A stretch of DNA of 63,856 nt from contig JAUJNO010000007.1 of the NCBI GenBank assembly GCA_030448125.1, positions 118,941-182,796 of the forward strand. The letters are read 5' to 3'. Origin of the DNA: Rubrobacteraceae bacterium (GTDB lineage Bacteria; Actinomycetota; Rubrobacteria; Rubrobacterales; Rubrobacteraceae). Below are positions 52,202-61,867 of this stretch, in pieces; within the stretch, counting starts at the first letter, position 1, and every line of letters begins with the position of its first letter. The position numbers were made by a program, and so were the translations under genes. The notes below the pieces were generated by a model. That model saw only the letters and a program-made list of their open reading frames with translations. It searched no databases and was not told the origin of the DNA.

Positions 52202-53731
52202 CTAACCCAGGTCGTACAGCTCGCCGAACTTGTTGTTCAGGTAGGAGAGGTAGGGGGCGGTTTCGAGGGGACGGCCGGTGGCCCTCTCGATGAGCTCGTC
52301 CGGGTAGTAGCGGGAGCCGTGCCGGTGAACGTTCTCGCGCAGCCAGCCCAGGAGGACCGAGAACTCACCCTCCCGTATCTGCTCCGGGATCCCGGCGTGC
52401 GCCCTTACCGCTTCGTCGAAGAGCTGGACGGAGAGGACGTTGCCGATGGTGTAGGTCGGGAAGTAGCCGAAGAGGCCGTCCGCCCAGTGGATGTCTTGCA
52501 ACACGCCCGAGGCGTCGTTCTTCGGGGTGACGCCGAGGTACTCTTCCATCCCGGCATTCCAGGCGGCGGGGAGGTCAGTGACGGAGAGCGTGCCCTCGAT
52601 CAGGGCGACCTCCAGCTCGAAGCGCAGGAGGATGTGCAGGTTGTAGGTAACCTCGTCGGCCTCCACCCGGATCTCGGACGGCTCCAGGACGTTGATCGCC
52701 CTATAGAACACCTCGGAATCGACACCTTTTAGGGCCTCCGGGAACACCTCTTGCAGCTTCGGGTAGTAGTGCGACCAGAACGGTCGCGACCGTCCGACGA
52801 GGTTCTCCCAGAGCCTCGACTGCGACTCGTGGACGCCCATCGAGGTGCCGCCGTCCAGCGGGGTGCGGGCGTAGTCCGAGTCTACCCCCTGCGTGTAGAG
52901 GGCGTGGCCCGCCTCGTGCATCGTGCCAAAGAGGGCCGGCGCGAGCCAGCCCCCATCAAAGCGGGTGGTGATGCGCACGTCGTCCGCGCCTCCCGGGCTT
53001 ATGCAGAACGGGTGGACGGAACGGTCCTGCCGGCCGCGCTCCCAGTCGTAGCCAAAGGCCGAGATCACCGCTCTACCGAACTTTTCCTGCTCTGTCTCGC
53101 CGAACTCTCCGTGGAGCGGCGCCGCCCGGTCTTCGCCATCCCGGCTGTGCTCCGCGGTCCGCTCCGCGACCGCGCGGATGAGTGGCACGACGCCCCTCTT
53201 GAGCTCCTCGAACATCGGCTCGAGCCGCGCCTTTCGCGCCCCCGGTTCGTAGGCGTCCAGGAGGGCATCGTAAGGGTGGTCGTCGTAGCCCAGGTGCTCG
53301 GCGGCCTCGCGCTCGAGGTAGAGCACCTTATCGAGGTGGGAGGCGAAGAGGGACCAGTCGGACTCCTCTCGCGCCCTCACCCAGGCCGGTTCGGCCACGG
53401 CCGTCACGCGCGAGATCTCCGCGACCAGACTGCTAGGCAGCTTCGTCGCCCGTTCGTAGTCTCGCCGGGCCCGACGAATGAGCGCCCCCTCTTCCGAAGA
53501 CGGGTCCAGCTCGCCCGCGGTGTCGAGGAGCCTCTCCGTCTCGGCACCCGTGAGCATCTCGTGGGAGAGCCGGCTCAGGGTCGCCATCTGCTCGGCCCGG
53601 CCCGCGACGCCTCCGGTGGGCATGTACGTCTGCTGATCCCAGAAGAGGAGACTCGTCGTCGAACGCAGGTCGCCTATCGTCGCCAGCCGTTCCTTGAGTC
53701 TCTCGTACGCTGTTTCGTGCTCTCCGCTCAT
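52202..53731 (-). CDS. M32 family metallocarboxypeptidase (Taq/Pfu type)
   Basis: 509 residues, normal for M32. The zinc site HExxH is in GTMHEAGHALYTQGVD near residue 270, with the third ligand in GVHESQSRLWENLVGRS near 300. LLFWDQQTYMPTGGVAGRAEQ and NILLRFELE-like HILLRFELEVALIEG are family motifs. It removes C-terminal residues from peptides in the cytoplasm. ATG 53731 lies six bases from TAGTAT, so it is probably leaderless. Confidence 0.93.
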   Translation of the reverse strand: MSGEHETAYERLKERLATIGDLRSTTSLLFWDQQTYMPTGGVAGRAEQMATLSRLSHEMLTGAETERLLDTAGELDPSSEEGALIRRARRDYERATKLPSSLVAEISRVTAVAEPAWVRAREESDWSLFASHLDKVLYLEREAAEHLGYDDHPYDALLDAYEPGARKARLEPMFEELKRGVVPLIRAVAERTAEHSRDGEDRAAPLHGEFGETEQEKFGRAVISAFGYDWERGRQDRSVHPFCISPGGADDVRITTRFDGGWLAPALFGTMHEAGHALYTQGVDSDYARTPLDGGTSMGVHESQSRLWENLVGRSRPFWSHYYPKLQEVFPEALKGVDSEVFYRAINVLEPSEIRVEADEVTYNLHILLRFELEVALIEGTLSVTDLPAAWNAGMEEYLGVTPKNDASGVLQDIHWADGLFGYFPTYTIGNVLSVQLFDEAVRAHAGIPEQIREGEFSVLLGWLRENVHRHGSRYYPDELIERATGRPLETAPYLSYLNNKFGELYDLG

Positions 53732-53737
53732 GAGCGC

Positions 53738-53743
53738 ATACTA
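53738..53743 (-). promoter_or_regulatory. Leaderless -10 box for M32 gene
   Basis: TAGTAT on the minus strand, exactly six bases (GCGCTC) before ATG 53731; no ribosome site. Confidence 0.45.
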
Positions 53744-53878
53744 GCACCCGGATCCGGCAACGCCGCGATACTCGACGAACGCCGGCCCGGGGTTCCGGTG
53801 GCAACCGGACAGAACCCGAGTTTCGGACGAACGTGGGGTAGCCGCGCGAACACTCTTTGGATCCTGGCGCTCCTCGTG

Positions 53879-54709
53879 CTACTCGACGCTGGGCGGCCCC
53901 TGTCTCAGGCGAGCATACACATCTTCGGGTTCGTTGGGAGGTGACCACATCGTCTCCAGCCACCAGGTGGCGCCCGCCTCCGCGAGAGGTCGTACGATCT
54001 CGCCCGCCCGCGCGGGGTCCTCACCGGGCGTCTCACCCTCCATTACAATGTCGAAGGGCGTCGTCTCCATGCGCCGCTCCTCTACGTACGCTTTCATCTC
54101 CCGGATGTCGACGGGCGTTGCCCCGGTAAAGGCGCCGTCGTCGTCCTTCTTGAGCGGCAGCAAGCCATCGTAGCGCAGGACGCGACGCATGGACCTCGTG
54201 CTCGGCCACAGCCCGACGACCCAGATGGGGATGCGGGGCGACTGCACGGGGGGCGGTGGTAGCATGAAGGTCGTCTCCCGCACGCGGTAATGCTTGCCGG
54301 TGTAGTTGAAGGGCTGCCCGCGCCACAGACCGGTCAGGATGTCCAGGCCCTCGTCGAGCAGCTCCGCCCGGACCTTGCGATCCGTCTCCTCCCCGAACTC
54401 GTCGAAGCCGGTGTCGAGCGCCCCTAACCCGGCCGAGAGGATGAGCCGCCCATTCGAGAGGTGATCCAGAGTGACCGTCTCTCCGGCGAGCTTCCAGGGA
54501 CGCCGCCGCGAGACCGGCGTCAGCATCGTCCCGATGCGTAACCGCTCGGTGCGCATGGCGACGGCTGCCAGCATGACCCAGGGATCCATCCCCCACACGC
54601 TGTCCCAGACGAAGAACCCGTCCCACCCCGCCGCTTCCGCCTCGTGCGCGAGCTCCGCGGCCTCGCGAGGGCCGCCGCCCGGAAGGACGAAACCGTACCG
54701 CATCCTCAT
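53879..54709 (-). CDS. LLM-class flavin-dependent oxidoreductase (luciferase-like)
   Basis: 276 residues from ATG 54709. MRYGFVLPGGGPREAAELAH and EAEAAGWDGFFVWDSVWGMD begin the luciferase-like TIM barrel; RRPWKLAGETVTLDHLSNGR and LSAGLGALDTGFDEFGEE near 90-115 form the F420/FMN pocket, and YEPPPVQSPRIPIWV-like PPPPVQSPRIPIWVVG near 175 follows. Cofactor is F420 or FMN; substrate unknown. TACAAA (54716-54721) is six bases upstream, supporting a leaderless start; ATG 54703 is an alternative. Confidence 0.85.
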   Translation of the reverse strand: MRMRYGFVLPGGGPREAAELAHEAEAAGWDGFFVWDSVWGMDPWVMLAAVAMRTERLRIGTMLTPVSRRRPWKLAGETVTLDHLSNGRLILSAGLGALDTGFDEFGEETDRKVRAELLDEGLDILTGLWRGQPFNYTGKHYRVRETTFMLPPPPVQSPRIPIWVVGLWPSTRSMRRVLRYDGLLPLKKDDDGAFTGATPVDIREMKAYVEERRMETTPFDIVMEGETPGEDPARAGEIVRPLAEAGATWWLETMWSPPNEPEDVYARLRQGPPSVE

Positions 54710-54905
54710 CCCCCTTTTGTATGGAGCCGGGCCAACTCCGGTGTACCGAGGCGGCGCGCGGAGGCCGCCCTGGAGCTCTGTATTTCCCTGAACCAGAATA
54801 CACCTTTTGCCGGAGACCCGGGAGAGAGCCGCGTCGCCCACCGGGACGCGCCGGAGACGTAGCCGGGTTATTATCTTTTGGAAGGCTGGGTGAAAGGTAG
54901 GGACT

Positions 54906-56279
54906 TTGGGCGTCGCGACGCGAGAGATCAGAGAGACTCCTTACCTGCGGGGCGACCCCGTTTTCGGGAGCGCCCGCGCGTTCCGCGATGATCCTTTGGG
55001 CTTTATAGAGTCGGCTCGCCGGGAGCACGGGGACTTCGTCCGCATCAGGCTGGGGCCTTACAGGGTCTACCTGCTCCTGGGCCCGGAGCACGTTGAGTAT
55101 CTCCTCCAGAAGAACCCCGGCAACTACCTCAAGGACGGCTACGAGCACAACGAGCCCCTCACCGGACGCGGCCTCCTGACCAGCGAGGGGGACTTCTGGC
55201 GCCGCCAGCGCCGCCTCGCCCAGCCTGCTTTTCACAAGGAACGCCTGCGCGGCATGGTCGGGACCATGACGGACGCCACGGAGGAGATGCTCGAACGGTG
55301 GCGGGGGCATCTCGGGAGGGGAGGGGAACGGCCGCTGGAGATCGACGCGGAGATGTCGCGCCTGACCTTGAGCATCGTGAGCCGCACGCTCATGGGCGCC
55401 GACGTGAGCGGCGAGGCGAGCGAGGTGGGGCGCTCTCTGGAGCACACCCTCGGGTACGCGTTCCGGCGCACCGGACGTTTCTTCAACCTGCCCTTCGGGT
55501 TCCCCGCCCCGAAGAACCTCCGCTATATGAGGGCGATCCGCACCCTGGACACACTCGTGTACTCCCTCATAGACGAGCGTCGCGGGAGCGGCGAGGACGG
55601 GGGTGACCTGCTTTCGATGCTCGTGCGGGCCCGGTACTCCGAGACCGGGGAGGGCATGAGCCGCAAGCAGCTCCGGGATGAGGTGATGACCTTCCTGGTA
55701 GCCGGCTACGAGACGACCGCGCGGGCGCTCGCGTGGGCCTTCTACCTCCTCGACCAGAACCCCGAAGAGGGTCGGAGCCTACGGGAGGAGCTGGCACGGG
55801 TTTTGGGCGGACGTACTCCCACTTACGAGGACCTGCCCCGGCTCGTCTACACCAGGATGTTCGTTCAGGAATCCATGCGCCTCTACCCGCCGGTCTGGGG
55901 GCTCGCCCGGCGGGCGAAGGGGGAGGATGAGATCCGGGGTCACCGAATCCCCGGAGGCTCCCGCCTCATTATCAGCTCCTACGTCACCCATCGCCACCCC
56001 GCCTTCTGGGAGAACCCGGAGAAGTTCGACCCCGAACGCTTTACCCCGGAGAGATCCGGGGGCCGCCCCCGCTACGCCTACTTCCCGTTCGGCGGTGGCC
56101 CCCGGCAATGCATCGGGGTCAACTTCGCGACGATGGAGGCCACCCTCATAACCGCCATGGTCGCCCAACGCTTCGGCCTCTCCCTGGTACCCGGCCACCC
56201 CGTCGAACCTCAGGCCAACATCACCCTCAAACCCCGCCACGGGTTGCCGATGGTCGCGAGAGACGTGGTCGCCGGGTAG
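54906..56279 (+). CDS. Cytochrome P450
   Basis: 457 residues from TTG 54906. The I-helix oxygen motif is FLVAGYETTARALAW near residue 265, the K-helix ExxR is in VQESMRLYPPVWGLARRA near 320, and the haem Cys lies in YFPFGGGPRQCIGVNFA near 401. It is soluble, without an N-terminal membrane anchor, and resembles CYP102/CYP4-like fatty-acid hydroxylases of actinobacteria in these motifs. Redox partners are not nearby. Substrate unknown. Confidence 0.92.
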   Translation: MGVATREIRETPYLRGDPVFGSARAFRDDPLGFIESARREHGDFVRIRLGPYRVYLLLGPEHVEYLLQKNPGNYLKDGYEHNEPLTGRGLLTSEGDFWRRQRRLAQPAFHKERLRGMVGTMTDATEEMLERWRGHLGRGGERPLEIDAEMSRLTLSIVSRTLMGADVSGEASEVGRSLEHTLGYAFRRTGRFFNLPFGFPAPKNLRYMRAIRTLDTLVYSLIDERRGSGEDGGDLLSMLVRARYSETGEGMSRKQLRDEVMTFLVAGYETTARALAWAFYLLDQNPEEGRSLREELARVLGGRTPTYEDLPRLVYTRMFVQESMRLYPPVWGLARRAKGEDEIRGHRIPGGSRLIISSYVTHRHPAFWENPEKFDPERFTPERSGGRPRYAYFPFGGGPRQCIGVNFATMEATLITAMVAQRFGLSLVPGHPVEPQANITLKPRHGLPMVARDVVAG

Positions 56280-56379
56280 GACTGCGACCGCCTCACGGTC
56301 ATCGAACAGGACTAACTTCCAGACATACGGGTATGCAGCCTCCCCCTGGCTCATCTAAGGAGGAGGATCGGACGATGCA

Positions 56380-57462
56380 TTGGCTACGGTAAAGGTGCGT
56401 GGAAGAGGAGCTTTAGCACATCCTCTGTTGACTTCGGTCCTTCTCGTGGCGCTGCTCGTGTTCGGGGGCTGTGGCGGTGGATCGGAAAGTTCCTCCAATG
56501 AGGAACGCGCGGAGGCCCGGTCCGCAGGAGAGGAAACCTCCGAAACGACCGAAGGCACTACGGGCGAAGCGATGGAGTCTACGCAACCTTACACCGCGAT
56601 CGTGGCTCCGTCCGCCGAGTCCCAGTACGCCGGGGAGTCAGGGAGCGGACCGTTGGATGAGGTGCTGGTGGACGGGGCGCAGGATCTTTCGGATGGGCCG
56701 CTCAAGGAGAACCGGCTCGTGGCCTACTACGGCAACCCCCGTGAGGGCGCGATGGGCGTGCTCGGCGAAACGGACCCGGAGACGATGATGGAGAGTCTCA
56801 AGGAGCAGACGGCCGCTTACTCCGCGGCCGACCCGGGGCGTCCCGCCGTGCCGGCGATAGAGTTGATCGCGTCGACCGCCCAACGGGACCCGGGGGAGGA
56901 CGGCACCTTTATCAACCGATTACCCGCGGAGGAGATCGAGGAGTACGCCACCCTCGCCGAGGAGAACGGGGCGCTCCTGCTCCTCGACGTGCAGCTTGGC
57001 CGGAGTACCGTGGCGGATGAGATCGAGGCCCTACGCCCTTTTCTGGAACGCCCCTACGTCCACCTCGCTATAGACACCGAGTACTACGTGAGGGAGGGAG
57101 AAATACCGGGCGTGGACCTCGGCGGCGTGGACGGGGCGGAGATCGCGGGCGCCGTCGAGGCCCTGGATCGGCTGGTCGAGGAGGCGGGCATCCCGGACAA
57201 GGTTCTGTTAGTACACCAGTTCGAGTCAGGCATAGTTACCAACAAGCAGCTGATAGAGCCGACGGAGAACGTCGAAGTGGTCCTGAACGCGGACGGTTTC
57301 GGTCTGGCGGAGGAAAAGATCGCGAAGTACGATTTACTGGTAGGCGACGAGCCGATCCAGTACGGCGGCTTCAAGCTGTTCTACAGGCAGGATGCTCCGC
57401 TCCTCTCGCCGGAGGAGGTGCTGGAGCTGGATCCCGCCCCGGTCGTCGTCAACTACCAGTAG
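56380..57462 (+). CDS. Putative lipoprotein with TIM-barrel-like extracellular domain
   Basis: 360 residues from TTG 56380. A signal peptide ends in the lipobox LVALLVFGGCGGGSESS, with Cys near residue 30. An acidic Ser/Thr linker (EETSETTEGTTGEAMEST) leads to a globular domain containing ENRLVAYYGNPREGAMGVLG, ENGALLLLDVQLGRSTVADE, YVHLAIDTEYYV and GIPDKVLLVHQFESGIV, with barrel-like strand spacing. It resembles a glycoside-hydrolase-like fold, but no catalytic signature is certain. Attached to the outer membrane leaflet of the cytoplasmic membrane. Confidence 0.65.
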   Translation: MATVKVRGRGALAHPLLTSVLLVALLVFGGCGGGSESSSNEERAEARSAGEETSETTEGTTGEAMESTQPYTAIVAPSAESQYAGESGSGPLDEVLVDGAQDLSDGPLKENRLVAYYGNPREGAMGVLGETDPETMMESLKEQTAAYSAADPGRPAVPAIELIASTAQRDPGEDGTFINRLPAEEIEEYATLAEENGALLLLDVQLGRSTVADEIEALRPFLERPYVHLAIDTEYYVREGEIPGVDLGGVDGAEIAGAVEALDRLVEEAGIPDKVLLVHQFESGIVTNKQLIEPTENVEVVLNADGFGLAEEKIAKYDLLVGDEPIQYGGFKLFYRQDAPLLSPEEVLELDPAPVVVNYQ

Positions 57463-57474
57463 CGGAGCCCTTGA

Positions 57475-58472
57475 CTAGATGAGTGTTGCGAGGATGTCAG
57501 GCCCACAGCTCCTTGATGCGCCCCTGCGGCCTCCCGAGGAGTCTGTTGACATACAAGCCGTAGGTGTAGGCCGTCACCTTCGCCGCGATCCGGATCGCCA
57601 GCCCCACCGGCGTCTTCGCCAGGGTCTCGCCCAAGCCGAAAACGCGCTTGAGCGCCGCGAAGCAGACCTCCACCTGCTGCTGGCCGATCGCCGGGCGCCG
57701 ATCCGCCCTCTCGGTCGCCAACAGGACGCCGCGCCCGGCCAACTCTTCCCCGAGCGCCCCGCTGCGGTAGGCCAGATCGCCCAAGAGCTTCCGGGCGACG
57801 CCGTCGCCGAGGCCCGCACTCGCCAAGAGCTCCCGTACGAGGAGGACCACCTCCGGCGTGTTGGCGGCGGTGAGCTCGTAGGAGACGGGGACCCGGCTGG
57901 TCGAGCAGACGAGATGGAGCTTCATGCCGTAGACCGAGAAGGAGCCCCACCGCGCCCATGCCGCCGCGCCCTCGAAACCCGCGGCCGACTGCTTGACCTG
58001 CCTGGGATGCAGCACACCGAAAGCAGCGTGGAGTCGACGATCAGCGTCTGCGGGTCTCCGAGGAGTTCGGGCAGGGTGGGGCCCGCCTCAAGGGCTCCAA
58101 GAAGCGCCGCAGCCTCCTCACACGCCGGTGGAACGAAGAGGGGTGCAGGCCGACGACGCCGGGGAAAAGGTGGGCGAAGAACCTCTCGGCGTCGCGCAGG
58201 AACGAACGCTCGGACTCGATGCCGCGCAGCTGTTGGAAGAGCGCCAGGGTCAGAACCTCGGAGTCCGAGAGCCGCTTCAAGGATTCGTGGCGACGCGCCC
58301 CGCGAGGGTTGAGGAGGGCGTAGGCGTCGTCGGTGAGGCAGAAAAGCACGGACACGGCGTCTTCCGCTTGGGCGAGGCGTGGGGTAAGGTGAGGTCGGGC
58401 CATCTGTCGCTCCTTGTGGTGGGGAGTCTGATGGCCCCCTTTCTACCGTCAATCCACGCAACAGACATCTAG
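57475..58472 (-). mobile_element. IS982-like insertion sequence
   Basis: About 1 kb bounded by imperfect inverted ends: the left end CTAGATGAGTGTTGCGAGGA (57475 on) matches the right end read inward, CTAGATGTCTGTTGCGTGGA (from 58472). It contains one frameshifted transposase. No clear target duplication is visible, and the exact outer ends are uncertain by a few bases. Confidence 0.7.
57497..58403 (-). pseudogene. IS982-like DDE transposase, frameshifted
   Basis: ATG 58403 gives an N-terminal helical domain with KRLSDSEVLTLALFQQLRG and ERFFAHLFPGVVGLHPSSFH. A later frame carries the DDE start GDPQTLIVDSTLLSV, and a third frame carries WARWGSFSVYGMKLHLVCST, VPVSYELTAANTPEVVLL, LLGDLAYRSGALGEEL and a C-terminal RVFGLGETLAKTPVG. 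One break is cured by an extra C near 58100, the other by removing a TG near 58013. Intact length would be about 300 residues. Likely non-functional, but sequencing error is possible. Confidence 0.75.
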
Positions 58473-58500
58473 AGGTGTTTGTGGAGGCCGGCCTGTTCGC

Positions 58501-58923
58501 TCAGTCCTCTCCCCGATGGTCCCACAAGTAGGCGGCGGTGGACTCGGCTCCCACGACGAGAAGGTAGACGGTCGTGGACAAAAAGGCCGCCAGAGGCCAG
58601 GCGAAGAAGCTCTGGACGTAGTGGACCACGAGCGCCGCTACCCCGATCGCGAACCCTATAGAGAAGAAGTGGAGGCTTCCCAAAATCAGGGGTTGGCCTT
58701 TTTCTTCTTCGAAGCGCTGCGTTCCGGCGCCGAAGGCGATCACGCCGACGACAACGAAGCCCAGCACGGCTCCAGCCATAAACGCAAGAACGGCGAGCGT
58801 ACTCGGAATACCCTGAGCGTTGAGGAGTGTCGCTCCGGTGGTCCAGGTCGCCAGGGTGTAGCCGTAGGGACCGGCGCTCGCCCCGACCGTCGCGCGGAGG
58901 TTCTTCCGGTAATGGTTGAGCAT
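58501..58923 (-). CDS. Four-helix membrane protein, unknown
   Basis: 140 residues from ATG 58923 (MLNHYRKNLRATVGASAGPY). Segments LATWTTGATLLNAQG, LAVLAFMAGAVLGFVVVGVI, FFSIGFAIGVAALVVHYVQS and LAAFLSTTVYLLVVGAES are membrane-spanning. Family not recognised. The upstream 14 codons to GTG 58965 are less likely. The insertion sequence ends 29 bp after its stop. Confidence 0.6.
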   Translation of the reverse strand: MLNHYRKNLRATVGASAGPYGYTLATWTTGATLLNAQGIPSTLAVLAFMAGAVLGFVVVGVIAFGAGTQRFEEEKGQPLILGSLHFFSIGFAIGVAALVVHYVQSFFAWPLAAFLSTTVYLLVVGAESTAAYLWDHRGED

Positions 58924-59046
58924 CACGACCTCTTCTCTGGCTCGGCCTACCCTTCGAGGGGCCATTGTAGCCTCATGACGTATTCGAGAAGCACCCGGTC
59001 GGATCGCCGGCGTGGTGCTCTTTTCGGGAGGGGCGTCGAGGAGGCT

Positions 59047-59733
59047 CTAGAGCTGCTTGCGGACGCCAGCCTCCTTCGCGACGGGGCCGACCTGCTCGTC
59101 GAGGTCACCCTTGATGGCGCTACGCGCCTCGCCGCGGCGGCCGAACGGGAGGACCGTACGGTGCTGGACGTCTTCGAGGCTCAGGGCCAGGCCGCCGTAG
59201 AGGGAGAGTGCGAAGATGAGGCAGCCGAAGACGCCGGAGACGGGCTGTAACAAGGAGATCTCCGTCAGCTCGAAGAGGCCATTCAGGCCGTAGCGGAAAA
59301 ACGCCAGGAACATGACCGTGGCGAGCAGGGGCTTGCCGAGCACGCCAACGCCGCCCAGAAGGATCAGCATCAGGGCTATCGACAGGTAGAGCACCCCGAG
59401 GGTGGGGCTGGCCGGGTCGGGGGCCGAGGCGTAGGTGACGAAAGCGGTGCCGAGCCAGGAGAAGGCGATGATACTGAGCGTGGTGGCGCCTACCGTCTCC
59501 CGGGCGGGGAAGGCCAGGATCGCGGCCAAGAGCTCCAGCGGGAAGACGAAGACGCCGAAGACGAGGGCCAGGTACGGAACCTCTCCTTGGGGGATCAGGC
59601 CGAACTGCAAAGCGCTTTGCAGGATCGATCCCATGCCGAAGGCGAAGAACCCGAGCGGCAGGGGGCTCGCGAGCGGCCTCAACACGATCCTGGTCACGTC
59701 CTCTACCTGGCGCTGCGGATCTTGGTTCTCCAA
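59047..59733 (-). CDS. GPR1/FUN34/YaaH-like (AceTr) membrane protein
   Basis: 228 residues with six membrane segments. RPLASPLPLGFFAFGMGSIL near residue 20 resembles the NPAPLGL-type signature of acetate/succinate channel proteins; FGVFVFPLELLAAILAFPAR and FSWLGTAFVTYAS follow the family pattern. A cytoplasmic tail (GDLDEQVGPVAKEAGVRKQL) ends the protein. Transport of small carboxylates is a family-based inference. Confidence 0.7.
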   Translation of the reverse strand: MENQDPQRQVEDVTRIVLRPLASPLPLGFFAFGMGSILQSALQFGLIPQGEVPYLALVFGVFVFPLELLAAILAFPARETVGATTLSIIAFSWLGTAFVTYASAPDPASPTLGVLYLSIALMLILLGGVGVLGKPLLATVMFLAFFRYGLNGLFELTEISLLQPVSGVFGCLIFALSLYGGLALSLEDVQHRTVLPFGRRGEARSAIKGDLDEQVGPVAKEAGVRKQL

Positions 59734-59853
59734 ACGAAGCTCCTCTCCAGCTCGTTTCGTGGTCCGGGCGCCGGTATACCCACCCTACGCCCCGAGTAAC
59801 GTATGAGCGGTTGCGACGGTCGCTTTCCGAGGTAATGGAACGGGCGGCCCGGT

Positions 59854-60474
59854 TCAGGTAAAGGGCACCATGACGTTCTTCTGGTAGGCGGAACGGGTGC
59901 TCAGACGGTCGTGCCATGCCTCGAGTTTCGGCATCTCGGGGCGTTCGATCTCCATGTTCAACCAGCGGTAAACCGTGGGCCCGAGCGCGATGTCGCCGAC
60001 CGTGAGGTTCGCACCGGCCACGTATTCCTCGCTGGCCAGGTGTGCGTCGAGGATGACGAGGGCCTCCGCAGTGCTCTCTAACGAAGTCCGTATCTGGTCC
60101 GGGTCCCTCCTCTCCGGCGGTGTCCGGACCAGACCGAGGAACGCTGCCCTGAAGGCGACCCACAAAGTCCCGAGTTGGTAGTCCATCCACTTCTCCGCGA
60201 GGGCTCGCGTCGCCGGATCTTGGGGCCAGAGGGAGCCCGCCCCGTACTTCGCGCCCAGGTAGCGTACGATGGTATTCGACTCCCACAGGGCAAAGCCGTC
60301 GTCCTGGATAGTGGGGATCAGGCCGGTCGGGTTCATCGCGAGGTATTCCGGTTCGTGGGTGCCGCCGAACGCGCCTCCGGCATCCACGCGCTCGTACGGA
60401 ATACCGAGCTCGTCGCAGCACCACAGCACCTTCTGGACGTTGACCGAGTTCTTGCGACCCCAGATCCTGATCAT
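59854..60474 (-). CDS. Glutathione S-transferase family protein
   Basis: 206 residues from ATG 60474. The thioredoxin-like N-terminal domain has IWGRKNSVNVQKVLWCCDEL with the catalytic Ser position (NSVNVQK) and the cis-Pro/Glu-Ser pair TGLIPTIQDDGFALWESNTI near residue 50-68; the helical C-domain contains GANLTVGDIALGPTVYRWLN. Conjugates or isomerises electrophiles. Actinobacteria often lack glutathione, so the thiol partner is uncertain. Confidence 0.88.
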   Translation of the reverse strand: MIRIWGRKNSVNVQKVLWCCDELGIPYERVDAGGAFGGTHEPEYLAMNPTGLIPTIQDDGFALWESNTIVRYLGAKYGAGSLWPQDPATRALAEKWMDYQLGTLWVAFRAAFLGLVRTPPERRDPDQIRTSLESTAEALVILDAHLASEEYVAGANLTVGDIALGPTVYRWLNMEIERPEMPKLEAWHDRLSTRSAYQKNVMVPFT

Positions 60475-60589
60475 CCCACGCCACCCTTTCCCCGCGCAAA
60501 GCCTCCGCTTGATTCTAAGCCGTCCCGGCCTCCGCCGCGTCCCGAGACCCGGTGAATCGGGGCGCATATCGGTTAAGATAGGTCTACTC

Positions 60590-61867
60590 ATGGATCGCCA
60601 GATGCCCAGAAAGTTCGCGACCACCCCTGGTACCCGCGACGTCCTGCCGCCGGAGTCGACCCGGTTGCTCGACGTGCAGGCGAAGATCCGGGAACGCTTC
60701 CGGCTCTTCGGCTACGGCGAGGTCTTGACGCCGGCGCTCGAGTACTCGGAGGTCATCGAGGAGCCGAAGCTCAGGGACGCCTCCTTCAAGCTCTTCGACC
60801 CCGACAACCAGATGCTCCTCCTGCGCCCGGAGATGACTACCCCCATAGCCCGGCTCGTCGCCCAGCGTCTCAGGAACTTCCCGCCGCCTCACAAGCTCTC
60901 CTACTTCCTGCCAGTCTACCGCCGGGCGAACGTTGGCCGTGGCCGGAGCGCCGAGCTCTACCAGGCGGGCGTGGAGGTCGTTGGCTCACCGAGCCCTCAG
61001 GAGGATGCCGCCACGATCGCTCTGCTCGTGGACGTCCTGAACACGTTAGGCCTCGAGGCTCCGGACGACTTCGCGGTCGTGCTCGGCCAGACGGCGTTCT
61101 ACGAGGCCTACCTCCGGCAGGTGGCCCCCGAGGCGACCCCGGCACTCCTGGCGGCGCTCGCGGCCAAGGACTTCGTTCGGATCGACGCGCTCGCCGCCGC
61201 CCTGCCGGACGAGGTTGCCGTCGGCGTCAGAGGAATACCGCGCCTCGTCGGGCCCGCGGCGGATGGCGCCGTTTTGGAGGAGGCGGCGAAGCTCGCTGGG
61301 CGTGCTCCGGAGGCCCTGGAGGCCCTCGAGAACCTGCGGGAGATACTGCGCCACCTGGATGCCTACGGATGCCTGGGCGCGGTGATTTTGGACCTCGGCC
61401 TGATCGGGCGTCACAACTACTACACGGGCGCGGTCTTCGAGGTGTACGCCGCTGGGCTCGGGTTTACCGTCGCGAACGGGGGCCGCTACGACAACCTCCT
61501 CGAGCGCTTCGGCCAGGACCTCCCCGCTACGGGCTTCGCGATCTACCTGGAGAGGCTCCTCTCCGTGCTGCCCGAAGAAGATGATTCTTCGCTCCTGGTG
61601 CTCGTCGGCGGCGGCGTCGAGGGCACGAAGGCCGCCGTCGCTCTGCGCGCCTCGGGCGTGCCGACCCTGCACCTCTCCGAAGATTTGGAGCCCGCCGCCG
61701 CCGCGAAGTACGCCTCTTCGGTCGACGCCGGCTGGATCTGCTACCCGACGAGCGAAGACGGCGCGAAGCTCGCCCCCGCACGGCCGGGCGCATATTTTGA
61801 AGCCGTGAAGATCGAAGACGTAGCCGGCAGGGTGCTCGGCGGCCTGCCGGAAGGAGCGCGCCGATGA
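60590..61867 (+). CDS. hisZ: ATP phosphoribosyltransferase regulatory subunit HisZ
   Basis: 425 residues from ATG 60590. It is a HisRS-like protein without aminoacylation: TPGTRDVLPPESTRLLDVQA, LLRPEMTTPIARLVAQRL (motif 2 region), SYFLPVYRRANVGRGRSAEL, and GLIGRHNYYTGAVFEVYAAG near residue 275. The anticodon-binding domain is reduced. HisZ is needed by short-form HisG. Next gene overlaps by 4 bp (ATGA). Confidence 0.9.
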   Translation: MDRQMPRKFATTPGTRDVLPPESTRLLDVQAKIRERFRLFGYGEVLTPALEYSEVIEEPKLRDASFKLFDPDNQMLLLRPEMTTPIARLVAQRLRNFPPPHKLSYFLPVYRRANVGRGRSAELYQAGVEVVGSPSPQEDAATIALLVDVLNTLGLEAPDDFAVVLGQTAFYEAYLRQVAPEATPALLAALAAKDFVRIDALAAALPDEVAVGVRGIPRLVGPAADGAVLEEAAKLAGRAPEALEALENLREILRHLDAYGCLGAVILDLGLIGRHNYYTGAVFEVYAAGLGFTVANGGRYDNLLERFGQDLPATGFAIYLERLLSVLPEEDDSSLLVLVGGGVEGTKAAVALRASGVPTLHLSEDLEPAAAAKYASSVDAGWICYPTSEDGAKLAPARPGAYFEAVKIEDVAGRVLGGLPEGARR

